From: Diphasiastrum complanatum
Lineage: Eukaryota; Streptophyta; Lycopodiopsida; Lycopodiales; Lycopodiaceae
DNA: 64,000 bases
Direction of reading: 5' to 3'
Assembly (NCBI GenBank): GCA_029204225.1
Contig: CM055106.1
Coordinates: 17,184,149-17,248,148 of the forward strand
Shown here piece after piece: positions 32,110 to 42,899 of this stretch. Each line of letters opens with the position of its first letter. Position 1 is the stretch's first letter. The notes below the pieces were generated by a model. The model saw only the letters and a program-made list of their open reading frames with translations, did no database searches and was not told the origin of the DNA. The translations under genes and the position numbers were made by a program.

Positions 32110-34011
32110 CATAAGGAAGCCACAAGAGTATTGGACATCCAAACCACTTTCTAAGAGTAGACCAACACTAAGCATATTCTTGGTGATTGATGGTACATAA
32201 AAGACATTTTCTAGATCCATGCATTTTGAGGATTCTAGACACAAAGAGATGGTGCCAACACCATCCATTCTACACTCTTCATCATTTGTAGTAAAGACAA
32301 ACTTTTTAGCATATTGAATGAGTGTAAGATTGAGAAAAAGTCCTTTTCACAAGACATGTGGGAGCTAGCCCCACTACCGATCCACCAATCATCTCTTGAA
32401 TTGCTATTGCTTGTTGGTGAGGATGTAGATGCCATCAAGAATACATCTACTTCATCCTCCTCCTCCTTTGCAAGGTTTCCTTGTTTGTCCACCTCCACTT
32501 GTGCTCTTAGCCTCTTGTAGCGTTCAGATGCATAATGCCCCTTCTTTCCACAAAAGAAGCGTTTCTGCTTTGATGAGCTTGATGCATCATCCTTTTCTTT
32601 GGCCTCCTTTGGATTCTTCTTCTTTCCATTGGTCTTCTTTTTGCCCTTGAATGAGAAATTGGCTTTCTCATCTCCATCCTACAAAGACAATGAACTCATT
32701 CTTGCCTTGGTGTGGAGCATCCTACATGTTTCATATTGCAAATGCCAAATTTGGCCTAGAAGAAACTCAAGCTACATGGTTTCTTGAGTCTAGTTGGTCA
32801 TATACAACATGCATATAGAATGTAGACATAGAAATGCCAATTATGGGCTTGTAGAAACTCGTGGCATATCAAATGCAATGATTGTAAGTGATACAAAGTG
32901 ACATGCAAGGCATGCACAAAGTGTATTGGACACATGCATAGTGATTTGGACAATTTTAGTTTAGAATTTGACACTTGGTAAAAGTAGGTAGAAATGCATG
33001 CATGTAAAGTGACAAATGTCACTAGTTCTTTAGTTATCACTTTTAGATGTGGATGAAAGTAGAAGAGAGAAGGCTCTACCTCGAGCTACTCCAATCTCCA
33101 TAAATATGTGTAAGCTCTCTCATAATTTTTTATGAAGAATCAAGCTTTGAAGCTATTCCATGTCATTTTGGATCTATCATATTGTTTGCTTGAATTTTGC
33201 TCTCTCTCTAACTCGAGTAGAAGGTTATGCTAATGCATTAAATTCTTGTACTTCTTCTCTTTCGATAATGAAAGCAATCATTCTTTGATTACTAGCATGC
33301 TAGATTGTGCTTTGGTCATAAATTCTTGTACATCAGTTTATGTGCTAAACACAAAGCTTAACAAGATCATTCACACTTGAGGATTGTTTTCCACACGTGT
33401 GAACTTGCTGGATTTTCATCACTACACTCTTTAGCCACTAATACACTGTGAATTTTTTCTATAGTTGGCAAAGTGTCTTGGATGGCAAAACTTTGGACCA
33501 AATTTGCAAAGTCATCTCCTAGGCCATTAAGGACAATTTGTACAAGCTCTCCATCATGAATCTTCTCTCTAATGGAAGCCAACTCCCTATTTAGAGACTT
33601 GATTTTGAGGACATATTCTTGTACACTCTCCTCACTTCTCCTCGTGCTTTGCAAAATCTGATTTCTAAGCATGAGTATTCTTGATATGTTACTAGATTCA
33701 TAGATTGATTTTAAAGACTCCCAAGCCTCTTTAGCACTAGTACATGCTGATACTTCTCTCAACAAATCAGTGCTCACATTCATCTTCACACAATGAATTG
33801 CAAGCCTAGATCTCTTCTTGTATCTAGCTAACTCCTGTGCACCTAGAGGCTCATCTTCATCTTCAATCAAGAACTGATAAAGGTCTTGGAGCACCAAGAA
33901 TGACTCCATCCTAGCCTTCCAAATAGTATAATTTGTAGAATTCAATCTCTCATTAGCTTCTAGAAGGTATGCTCCAGCAGATCCCATCTTACTATTGACT
34001 TCTACAAACAA
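32110..34011 (-). pseudogene. Copia B3 gag-protease, split by a solo LTR
   Basis: Gag N-terminus at 34011-33428 (MGSAGAYLLEANERLN, LVQIVLNGLGDDF). It is interrupted at the site of the solo LTR, and after it come the basic linker, zinc knuckle region and protease (WWIGSGASSHM near 32370, so catalytic Asp is changed to Gly). Several frameshifts follow. The protease C-terminal half (MDGVGTISL, YVPSITKNMLSVG) matches B1 until about 32130, then diverges. Confidence 0.75.
32727..33422 (-). mobile_element. Solo LTR (696 bp) with perfect CTACA target duplication
   Basis: A TG...CA bounded block (TGTTTCATATTGC at the left, ...TTTTCATCA at the right) sits inside the B3 gag. It is flanked on both sides by CTACA (32722-32726 and 33423-33427). 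Removing the block and one CTACA restores alignment to B1. There is no internal region, so it is a solo LTR left by recombination between two LTRs. It carries CACACGTGTG at 33393. The orientation is uncertain: no primer site or purine tract remains. Confidence 0.85.
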
Positions 34012-34753
34012 GAAATAGATTTGATTGACTTGAAACTCACAAAGGTCTCAAACTTGCAGTCTTTCACTCAAATTTGATTTCTAACCCAACAAATGGACTT
34101 CTAATCATAGTTCTATCACTCTCTCACAAAGCTGGAATGAAGATAAGATGAAGTGAAAATTCCTTTCAAACAAATTTTGCCAAAAAATGGATTTGATTAT
34201 CTCTAGAAACTCACTAAGGTCTCTCTCTTGTAGTGTTTCACTCAAATTAGATTTCTAATCCAACAAATGGACTTATGATCTCAATTCTAGCACTCCCTCA
34301 CAAAGTTGAATGAAGATAAGATGATGTTAAATCTACTTACAATCAAATCTTGCCAATTTTGGCTATTTTTGGACAATAACATGACTAAATCTCCCTCACA
34401 AGTAAAACAAGTTTAGAGGACCTGATTCTAGCCTAGATTAATTAGATTTTATGGCCCTATGTCAAATCTAATCAATGGCACTCAATCTTGGTAGCTTATC
34501 CTAAGATTTTCACCAAATTACATCAAAAGCTCACAAATTGAATTTCTTTGGATCAAATGAATACCATGCATTAAATGCAGGTTCAGAGGTGACCACACAT
34601 GTGGATAGTACGGATTTGGACCCCTACCAAGTTTGGGATCAAATCTCGTCATCAAAATTAAGATTCTAGCTTGCCCTCTCAATACTAGTTTTTAGCACCA
34701 AAACTTGCTATAAATGGATTTGCACTAGATCAATGGCTTATGCTCTTGTACTT

Positions 34754-34847
34754 GGATTTGATACCATGTGAAAGTACTATATTTTAGGACCATAAATGGG
34801 TCTACAGAAGATCCACAAGAGTGATTGGATGCTTGCTTAACAATCTA
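34754..34847 (-). repeat. Remnant of the B3 5' LTR end plus primer site
   Basis: 34767-34847 is the reverse complement of the last 81 bp of the B LTR. 34754-34766 is the reverse of TGGTATCAAATCC, a decayed primer site. Similarity to the LTR stops abruptly at 34847. Confidence 0.8.
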
Positions 34848-36516
34848 AATGATAAGTTGCTTGAATACTTGATTCCAAAAAATTTAATGAGGCAAATGGA
34901 CCAATCTCACGATGTCCTCTTTGCGTCTTTTGTTTTTCTAGCAAGGACTTCAAGGGAGACAACACAGCAAGCTTGATTTGAGTCGATGGAATGTTAAGCA
35001 AAAATCGAACTCCTTCAAAAGGTAGCCACAAAACTGAATTTGAAAATAGTTTTCCCCATAATAATATAATGTCTGATTCGTTACATTTGATTTTAAACTG
35101 GTGCTGAAAGCTAATATCATTAATATTAGCTACGCATTGTTTTGTTTTGTTGGACGCCTTAACATAATCACGAAAATCATATGTGTGTCTGATTAATGAC
35201 ACATTTGGCTTTGGCACATACGACTCCTCAACAATGCTTTGAAGCACTGGTAATGAAAATGCTTTCTTGCATCTCAACCTCTTAGAAAAGCAACTAAACA
35301 TTTGATCAATTTGATCGTGGGTATGTCCTACCAACAAAAATCCTATTTTTACTTTTTTGAAAAAAAATTTCTCCACTAGCATAGACAGCTAGCAGTGTTG
35401 TCAAGCTGCAAATAAAGTATTTCTGGAAGATTTTCACCAAATTTGCAGATTATCTTATGTACAATGGTGATCATCAAATTTAGATCATTTTGAACATTGG
35501 GATAATTAAAAAAAACTTTGGACTCCAAAGTGCCATTAAACACAAGTGCTCCAATGAGATGAACCTGAATAAAATCTACCTCGTTCAAATTTTTGGGCAC
35601 TCTGACAAAATGAGGCAACATTGTTTTCTTCTTATCTATGCCATCAATAACAAGTCCTAGATATTTTTGTGGACATTCCAAACATTTCTTTCGATGCTTG
35701 GCCAACTTTTGTCGTTCAACTGTTTGTTGATCTCTGTGCAGTTGAAGAGCTTTTGTAGCATCCATTGAAAATACAATGATTCAATTATTTAATAAAATAA
35801 AGACCATACCATAATGGTGTTCAAAAAGACTGCAACATAAATTTTTTCAAAACAGAAAGTATTAAAATGAATGACAAATTTGATTAAAATTTACCTTTCT
35901 CGTCATTGGTCTTTGCAAGTTGTTTTGTAGACTTTAACAACTCGCAAGTGGAGCATACTATCATTCGTGATTTTTTGGAAATCTTTACCAGTCCAAAATC
36001 TTTTTTCCAAATTCTAAAAAAATATGAGTAACTCAAATAGGGAACATTTTTAGTTTTTGCAAACTCTTTGTACGTCAAAAATATTTCTAATTTTGTATAA
36101 TTATTCGGCAAGTGAAAATATAAGGAATTAGGCAATTTTTCCCCGTGCACATCTATGAAATGCTTTAGCCAAGCAGTTGCATTTAAAGCATCTGGAGAAA
36201 CCGTTCGACCCTGTAAGAATCCCCATAATGTTGGGTCTTTCTGAAGTCATGCATGCATTCGTTGAAGCCGTGAATTTCTGATTGTGTGAACTGCTTTGTA
36301 AGCTTTGCAACAAACCTCCAAAGCATTTAAAAAATACGAAAATGAATTTTTGTCCAGCCTCATTGTTGCACACAAATAGAAATTTCTCTCATCCTTACTT
36401 CGTAAAAAGAAGTTTGATCTTAATTCTTCAATTTCTCTGATACTCAGTTTTTGCAAACAACAGGATGAGCAGCAAACAACAGGATGAGTAGCCATGATGC
36501 CACATGGGAAACCCAT
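34837..36516 (-). pseudogene. Broken transposon-like gene of the QLDN/GHTH family (DUF7869-type)
   Basis: Minus-strand pieces in family order. 36516-36250 is a Cys-rich N-terminus (CCSSCCLQKLSIREIEELRSNF). After one in-frame TGA (36247), the frame continues DPTLWGFLQGRTVSPDALN to CSTCELLK and ends near 35884, with a plausible intron donor (AAAG|GTAAAT). 35765-35376 has LVIDGIDKKKTMLPHF and LYLQLDN. 35382-34837 has LLVGHTHDQIDQMFSCFSKR. From memory, these words mark a widespread eukaryotic protein group (DUF7869) often repeated in genomes; the conserved Asp and His residues suggest a nuclease-like fold, which is inference. About 15 residues after QLDN are deleted with a frameshift, and the stop lies in LTR sequence. 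Dead copy. Confidence 0.65.
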
Positions 36517-37096
36517 CCTAATGTAGGTTAGGTCAATTCAAGAGAGTTGGTCATGTCTATTTGGTGGTCATCCCTACTTTATAGGACCTACACCTAAGTT
36601 TAAGGTGAAAATTTGACCAACTAGCTACCTACCAAGCATAACTCTAGGAAATAGACTAGGGTTTCATTTTAGGTCAAGGAGAGTGAGTTAACTTCCTTAT
36701 TACATGCTGGAAATCCACCTAACTTCAAGAAGGAAGTCGAATTTGCTATGTATTCCCTCTCTCCATAGTGAGAAGATAGAAAATTTTTGGAGCTCATTGG
36801 CAATCTCAAGCTAGTTCACTATGTACATTGAGTTTTTGTGATCCAAATGAAACCAAATAAATTTCTACTTGTTTCTCAGGTTGAAGGCCGTACTAAAGCC
36901 TGTAGTACACACGTGTGGGCTTGGATTTCAATGTTTATCAATGCTTTTGATTGTTAATGCTTGTTGTTTGTCAAATTGCCAATCTAGATCAACATTTTTG
37001 TGTCTAGTTTTTTGATAGATTGTTAAGCAAGCATCCAATCACTCTTGTGGATCTTTTGTAGATCCATTTATGGTCCTAAAGTACAGTACTTTCACA
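36492..37096 (+). repeat. 5' LTR of B1, left 95 bp missing
   Basis: Aligns with 40368-40973. Begins abruptly at 'gccatgatgcc' next to the transposon-like gene. Carries CACACGTGTG at 36908 and ends ...ACTTTCACA. Confidence 0.85.
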
Positions 37097-37109
37097 TGGT
37101 ATCAGATCC
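37097..37109 (+). promoter_or_regulatory. Primer-binding site of B1
   Basis: TGGTATCAGATCC follows the LTR; one base away from the tRNA-iMet site TGGTATCAGAGCC. Confidence 0.8.
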
Positions 37110-37900
37110 AAGTACAAGAGCATAAGCCATTGATCTAATGCAAATCCATTTTTAGCAAGTTTTGGTGCTAAAAACTAGTATTGAGAGGGCAAGCTAGAAT
37201 CTTGATTTTGGTGAGGAGATTTGATCCCAAACTTGGTAGGGGTCCAAATCCGTACTGTCCACATGTGTGGGCACCTCTGAACCTGCATTTAATGCATGGT
37301 ATTCATTTGATCCAAAAAAATTCAATTTGTGAGCTATTGGTGTAATTTTTGGTGGAGATCCTAGGATAATCTACCAAGATCATTTGCCATTGATTAGATT
37401 TGAATTTGTTTCATGGAATCTATTAATCTAGACTGAGTTCAAGTCCTATTAAGGTTAAAAACAGGTCTTGAAAGTACACCAAGAAGGAAGAAAGAGATTA
37501 AGTCATTTTTTTGTCCAAAAATAGCCAAAATTGGCAAGATTTGATTGTAGGTAGATTTCACATCATCTTATCTTCATTCCAACTTTGTGAGGGAGTGCTA
37601 GAACTGAGATTATAAGTCCATTTGTTGGATTAGAAATCTAATTTGAGTGAGAAACTAAAAGAGAGAGACCTTAGTGAGTTTCTAGAGACAATCAAATCCA
37701 TTTCTTGGCAAGATTTGTTTGAAAGTAGTTTTCACTTCATCTTATCTTCATTCCAGCTTTGTGAGGGAGTGATAGAACTATGATTATAAGTCCATTTGTT
37801 GGATTAGAAATCAAATTTGAGTGAAACACTTCAAGTGTGAGACCTTTGTGAGTTTCAAGTCACTCAAATCTATTTCTTGTTTGTAGAAGTCACTAGTAAG

Positions 37901-40003
37901 ATGGGATCTGCTGGAGCATACCTTCTAGAAGCTAGTGAGAGGTTGAATTCTACAAATTATGCTATTTGGAAGGTTAGAATGGAGTCACTCTTAGTGCTCC
38001 AAGACCTTTATGAGTTCTTGATTGAAGATGAAGATGAACCTCTAGGTGCACAAGAGTTAGCTAGATACAAGAAGAGATCTAGGCTTGCACTTCATTGTGT
38101 GAAGATGAATGTGAGCAATGATTTGTTGAGAGAAGTATCAGCATGTACTAGTGCTAAAGAGGCTTGGGAGTCTTTAAAATCAATCTATGAGTCTAGCAAC
38201 ACTTCTAGAGTTCTTATGCTTAGAAATCAAATTTTGCAAAGCATGAGAAGAAGTGAGGAGAGTGCACATGATTATGTACTCAGAATCAAGTCTCTAAATA
38301 GGGAGTTGGCTTCCATTGGAGAGAAGATTCATGATGGAGAGCTTGTACAAATTGTCCTTAATGGTCTAGGAGATGACTTTGCAAATTTGGTCCAAAGTTT
38401 TGCCATCCAAGACACTTTGCCAACTATAGAAAAACTTCACAGTGTATTAGTGGCTGAAGAGTGTAGGATGCTCCATGCAAAATCTAGGATGAGTTCCTTG
38501 TCTTTGCAGGATGGTGATGAGAAAGCCAATTTCTCAGTCAAGGGCAAAAAGAAGACCAATGGAAAGAAGAAGCATCCAAAGGAGGCCAAAGAAGAGGATG
38601 ATGCATCAAGCTCAAAGGACAAGTCAAAGCAAAAATGCTTCTTTTGTGGAATGAAGGGGCAATATGCATCTGAATGCTACAAGAGGCTAAGAGCACAAGT
38701 GGAGGAGGACAAACAAGGAAACCTTGCAAAGGAGGAGGAGGAGGATGAAGTAGATGTATTCTTGATGGCATCTACATCCTCACCAACAAGCAATATCAAT
38801 TCAAGAGACAATTGGTGGATCGACAGTGGGGCTAGCTCCCACATGTCTTGTGAAAAGGACTTTTTCTCAACCTTACACTCATTCAATGATGCTAAAAAGT
38901 TTGTCTTTACTGCAAATGATGAAGAGTGTAGGATAGATGGTGTTGGCACCATTTCTTTGTATCTAGAATCCTCAAAATGCATGGATCTAGAAAATGTCCT
39001 TTATGTACCATCAATCACCAAGAATATGCTTAGTGTTGGTCTACTCTTAGAGAGTGGTTTCGATGTCCACTTTAAGCATGGCGTTTGCTTCATCTTGAAG
39101 AATGATGTTTGCATTGCAAAGGGATTTAAACATGGAAGATTGTGTAAGTTGGAAGCTAGTGTTGCTTTTGAAAGAATGAGCTTGGCGAAGGAGGAGATCA
39201 CTCAAGAGGAGATCTTGGCAAAGTGTGATCTTGCTTGCATTGAGGAGGAGCATCAAAAGGAGGAAGATCTTGAGGATCAGCCTCAAAGCATGAGAGTTCC
39301 AAGGGAGTCCTCAATGACAATGGCCGAGTCATCAAATTGCATGCAAATTGTCCTTTCAAGTGTGCATCTTGCAAGGGTGGTGAGCATTGGAGAGTCTACT
39401 ATCTTTGAATACTTTTTGGAAAGTATTAGTAGACATGAGGTGACTTGTTTCTTACCTTTGAGATCCATGGTGTTTATTACTTTGTATGACAAGACAATGA
39501 AATGGGATGCTTTGAAATCTACATTTGTTGTTGATAAAGCAATTTCATTGGATAACTATTTTTGTAATAGTTTGAATAGAGTCATAAAAGATGAAACATC
39601 ATTTGCTTTGGAAATCTTTGTGTCCACATGCTTTGTGCATGATCATTCCAATGTAAGGACCAAAGATTATCCTATTTCAATGATAGGAATAATGGTAGTG
39701 TTTTGCTCTTCAAGCAGAGATTGTAGAATCTACTTGTTTTCAACCAAAGAATTTGTCAATGGTGGAAATGTGATCTTTCAAGAGTGGAAGATTTGTAAAC
39801 TTGAAGAAGCACCTTTGGATCAACACCTTATTCAATTCAATTCATTGATGGTTTGGAGTCAAGTCAAGTGGAGGAGCAAGCTCAAGACCCGAGGACTCCA
39901 AGAAGAACCTTTAGTATCAAGATGGAGCCATCTAGGCTCAATCATATGGATCAAGCAAGACAAGTTGTCTTTGGCAACATTATTTATGCACTTAATATTT
40001 TAA
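37901..40003 (+). CDS. Copia B1 gag-protease fused to remnants of integrase, 700 aa
   Basis: ATG 37901 (MGSAGAYLLE) is the first ATG in the frame and aligns with B2. Gag capsid is followed by a Lys-rich linker and a zinc knuckle in which the essential His is Gln (CFFCGMKGQYASEC, C246-C259). The protease WWIDSGASSHM is intact (Asp308). After the protease core the sequence is acidic and unrecognised, then a distant relic of the integrase C-terminal domain appears (FVSTCFVHDHSNVRTKDYP near 39625). At about 39850 the linker continues in another frame (DPRTPRRTFSIKMEPSRLNH). A scrap of late RT (GGERSFMDI) follows at 40118. The integrase core and RT palm are gone. Structural proteins only. Confidence 0.75.
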   Translation: MGSAGAYLLEASERLNSTNYAIWKVRMESLLVLQDLYEFLIEDEDEPLGAQELARYKKRSRLALHCVKMNVSNDLLREVSACTSAKEAWESLKSIYESSNTSRVLMLRNQILQSMRRSEESAHDYVLRIKSLNRELASIGEKIHDGELVQIVLNGLGDDFANLVQSFAIQDTLPTIEKLHSVLVAEECRMLHAKSRMSSLSLQDGDEKANFSVKGKKKTNGKKKHPKEAKEEDDASSSKDKSKQKCFFCGMKGQYASECYKRLRAQVEEDKQGNLAKEEEEDEVDVFLMASTSSPTSNINSRDNWWIDSGASSHMSCEKDFFSTLHSFNDAKKFVFTANDEECRIDGVGTISLYLESSKCMDLENVLYVPSITKNMLSVGLLLESGFDVHFKHGVCFILKNDVCIAKGFKHGRLCKLEASVAFERMSLAKEEITQEEILAKCDLACIEEEHQKEEDLEDQPQSMRVPRESSMTMAESSNCMQIVLSSVHLARVVSIGESTIFEYFLESISRHEVTCFLPLRSMVFITLYDKTMKWDALKSTFVVDKAISLDNYFCNSLNRVIKDETSFALEIFVSTCFVHDHSNVRTKDYPISMIGIMVVFCSSSRDCRIYLFSTKEFVNGGNVIFQEWKICKLEEAPLDQHLIQFNSLMVWSQVKWRSKLKTRGLQEEPLVSRWSHLGSIIWIKQDKLSLATLFMHLIF

Positions 40004-40263
40004 CTGATGTATCTTCAAGTGCACAAAATGCCTTGGAATCCATGGCTTGGCATGATGTTTAGTTTTGAAGTGTGCTACATGTGTATAGACACATTTATGG
40101 AACATCTTGTAAGGGATCCTCTAAGAGGTGGTGAAAGATCCTTCATGGACATCATTCTCTATTGGAGTCTCAAAAGTTCCTTCTTTGTAGCTGGATTTTT
40201 TAGACACTTCTAAAAGCTTTCATTGATCTATCAAGAGAGTTGTAAATAGATCAAGCTAAATTT

Positions 40264-40272
40264 GAGGAGGAG
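40264..40272 (+). promoter_or_regulatory. Polypurine tract of B1
   Basis: GAGGAGGAG immediately before the LTR TGTAAAG; the same tract precedes the 3' LTRs of A1, E and K. Confidence 0.8.
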
Positions 40273-40973
40273 TGTAAAGAATTGCCAAAAATTGGCAAAT
40301 CTAGCTTGATCAAAAACCATGTAGAATAGTGTAAATTGTGTACACAAGTGGGTCCCACACATGTGAGGCCATGATGCCACATGGGAAACCCATCCTAATG
40401 TAGGTTAGGTCAAGTCAAGAGAGTTGGTCATGTCTATTTGGTGGTCATCCCTACTTTATAGGACCTACACCTAAGTTTAAGGTGAAAATTTGACCAACTA
40501 GCTACTTACCAAGCATAACTCTAGGAAATAGACTAGGGTTTCATTTTAGGTCAAGGAGAGTGAGTTAACTTCCTTATTACATGCTGGAAATCCACCTAAC
40601 TTCAAGAAGGAAGTCGAATTTGCTATGTATTCCCTCTCTCCATAGTGAGAAGAAAGAAAATTTTTGGAGCTCATTGGCAATCTCAAGCTAGTTCACTATG
40701 TACATTGAGTTTTTGTGATCCAAATGAAACCAAATCAATTTCTACTTGTTTCGCAAGTTGAAGGCCGTACTAAAGCCTGTAGTACACACATGTGGGCTCG
40801 TATTTCAATGTTTATCAATGCTTTTGATTGTTAATGCTTGTTGTTTGTCAAATTGCCAATCTAGATCAACTTTTTTGTGTCTAGTTTTTTGATAGATTGT
40901 TAAGCAAGCATCCAATCACTCTTGTGGATCTTTTGTAGATCCATTTATGGTCCTAAAGTACAGTACTTTCACA
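40273..40973 (+). repeat. 3' LTR of B1 (701 bp)
   Basis: TGTAAAGAATTGCC ... ACTTTCACA. The G-box palindrome is decayed to CACACATGTG at 40785 by one CpG transition. Confidence 0.9.
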
Positions 40974-41948
40974 ATATGACATGCTTATATCAATTTAAAG
41001 GCATGTTATACTATCATATTCGTCTAACAACTTTCATTTGCCCAACTATCTACACATGAGGCCATAAAATTTGTAAATTTTTGGCATAAATGACGGCTTT
41101 TGAAAAATTGTCATATAAACCAAAATAAATGACGATTTTTTTAGGCCGTCATTTATTCCATTTTTTTTGTATGAATTGATATTCAAGCCTCATGTATCAC
41201 ATATATTTATCAAAATAGGCAATAGTCCATCCATTTATGTGTGAATTTACCTGCTTATGTTATACATGGGATATTATATCCATACACATGTTCAATACCA
41301 TTGGATTCAATATCAATACAACGACATGTATCAAAAAAATATATGACAGACACTTGTATCAACTTGAGATTGTTATATCTTTTATGCACCTCCTTATCTA
41401 CACATTTAAGCCACAATACTAAGATAATGCCATTTTGGCATAAATGATGGCTTTTCAAAAGCTGTCATATAAACAAATTAACTACAGTTTTCTAGGCCAT
41501 CATTTATGCCAGTTTCTTGCATGAAATGATGATTTAAGTCTAGGCATCACATATATCTATCGTATTCATCCATCTGTAAATTTAGCTACTTATGTTATAT
41601 ATGGGATATTATATCTATCGACGTGTTCAATACCATCGGATTGAATACTAATACATTGTAATACATATCATCGACGTGTATCAAAAAACATATGACACAA
41701 TTTAAGGGTGTTATACTGTCATATCCATCTAACTACTTTTATTTGCCCACTTATCTACACATTAATTCATAGAACTTCAAAACAAGAGAATTTTTGGCAT
41801 AAATGATAGCTTTTAAAAATGTGTAATATAAACCAGAATAAATGACAATTTTCTAGGCCGACATTTATGCCAATTTTTTTTGCATGAAATGATGATTTAA
41901 GCATATATCTTTTGTAGACCATCATTTAAACCTCCTTTTCTTGTAGAG
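40974..41948. mobile_element. CACTA-like transposon end with subterminal tandem repeats
   Basis: About 2.7 copies of a ~350-bp unit (anchor 'ttggcataaa' at 41091, 41435 and 41794). Each unit holds a short inverted pair, for example GGCATAAATGATGGC with GCCATCATTTATGCC. The right end reads TTTTCTTGTAGAG at 41936-41948, one base from the En/Spm terminal sequence (TTCTTGTAGTG). Many plant CACTA elements carry inverted subterminal repeats of this kind. No transposase is present and the left end is missing where B1 begins. Confidence 0.55.
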
Positions 41949-42124
41949 CTAACTGAGCGAAAGTCTGATATCCGTCGACATGATAAGGAAAGGAACACAA
42001 TCCTCCAGTACCTTACACATGGGAACAGGCTCCACACGTGTGAAATCAGATCATGAACATTGTACTCATGATTTATCTTTATTTAAAATAAAAAATGACA
42101 AGTGAGAAGTGACAATTTTCAACA
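41949..42124 (-). repeat. Partial 3' LTR of copia K
   Basis: Minus strand: GAGGAGGAG then TGTTGAAAATTGTCAC. It runs 176 bp to the CACTA end, which probably interrupted it. Carries CACACGTGTG at 42033. Confidence 0.65.
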
Positions 42125-42899
42125 CTCCTCCTCAGTTCTAACTTGGCAAATCTAATGTACATCTATCAACAATTCCAAGAGCATATCTTAACCTGAAAAA
42201 TGGATCTTTGGACAAAGATATCAGCTACGCATTCGGATGATGGTACATGATGTAGTTGCACCTCCTTGGATTGTACCTTCTTCCTCACAAAGTGGTGAGC
42301 TATCTCAATATGCTTTGTTCTAGCATGGAAGATAGGATTGGAAGCAATTTGTTGAGAAGCTTGATTGTCACAATATATGAAAGGGATCTCCTTGGCCTTT
42401 AGCACATGTAGCTCCATCAAGAGTCTTCTTAGCCATAGGAGCTCTTTAGTTGTTGAAGTCAATGCCTTGTACTCGGCTTCACAAGAAGATAGTGAGATAG
42501 TATCTTGCCTTTTGGAAAGCCAAGATATTACTCCTCCACAAAGGAATGTTGCAAATGCACTAATGGACTTTCTATCCATCTTGTCACCTGCAAAATCTGA
42601 ATTCGAGTAGGCTCTCAAGTGCAAGTTAGATCCTTCATAAAGTATGCCAAAAAATCTAGTACTAGAAACATATCTAAGCACTCTCTTGGCACTTTTCCAA
42701 TGATGCACTAAAGGAGCTTGCATACTTTGACTCAACTTGCTTACACAAAAATTTAGGTCAGGTCTAGTGATGGTTAAATAGATTAGGAAGCCTATAAGCT
42801 TTCTAAAGAGGGTGACGTCCTCAAAGGATGCTTCATCACCTTCATTAGTTTCTTTCACAACATGCTCCATAGGGGTGTCAATCCCCTTACAATCTTTCA
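42125..42899 (-). pseudogene. Copia K, late RT and RNase H
   Basis: Minus strand from about 42899: DCKGIDTPMEHVVKE, then LFRKLIGFLIYLTITRPDL (RT end), then RNase H with SNSDFAGDKMDRKSISAF and SLSSCEAEYKAL. It ends near HHVPSSECVADIF, shifted just before the expected TKPL motif, so the last residues are altered. The rest of K lies on the other side of A2 at 47622-48026. Same family as H. Confidence 0.8.

Larger units (their letters stand above)
32110..34847 (-). mobile_element. Copia element B3, truncated, minus strand
   Basis: In minus order: 81 bp of the 5' LTR end (34847-34767), primer site (34766-34754), leader, gag (from 34011) and part of protease, fading at about 32110. Interrupted by a solo LTR at 32727-33422. 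Same family as B1 and B2. Confidence 0.8.
36492..40973 (+). mobile_element. Copia element B1, non-autonomous, nearly complete
   Basis: 5' LTR lacking its first 95 bp (36492-37096), primer site, leader, a single long ORF, purine tract and a full 3' LTR (40273-40973). Integrase and RT are largely deleted. The two LTRs differ at roughly 11 sites over 605 bp by eye, so this insertion is older than E. Confidence 0.85.
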
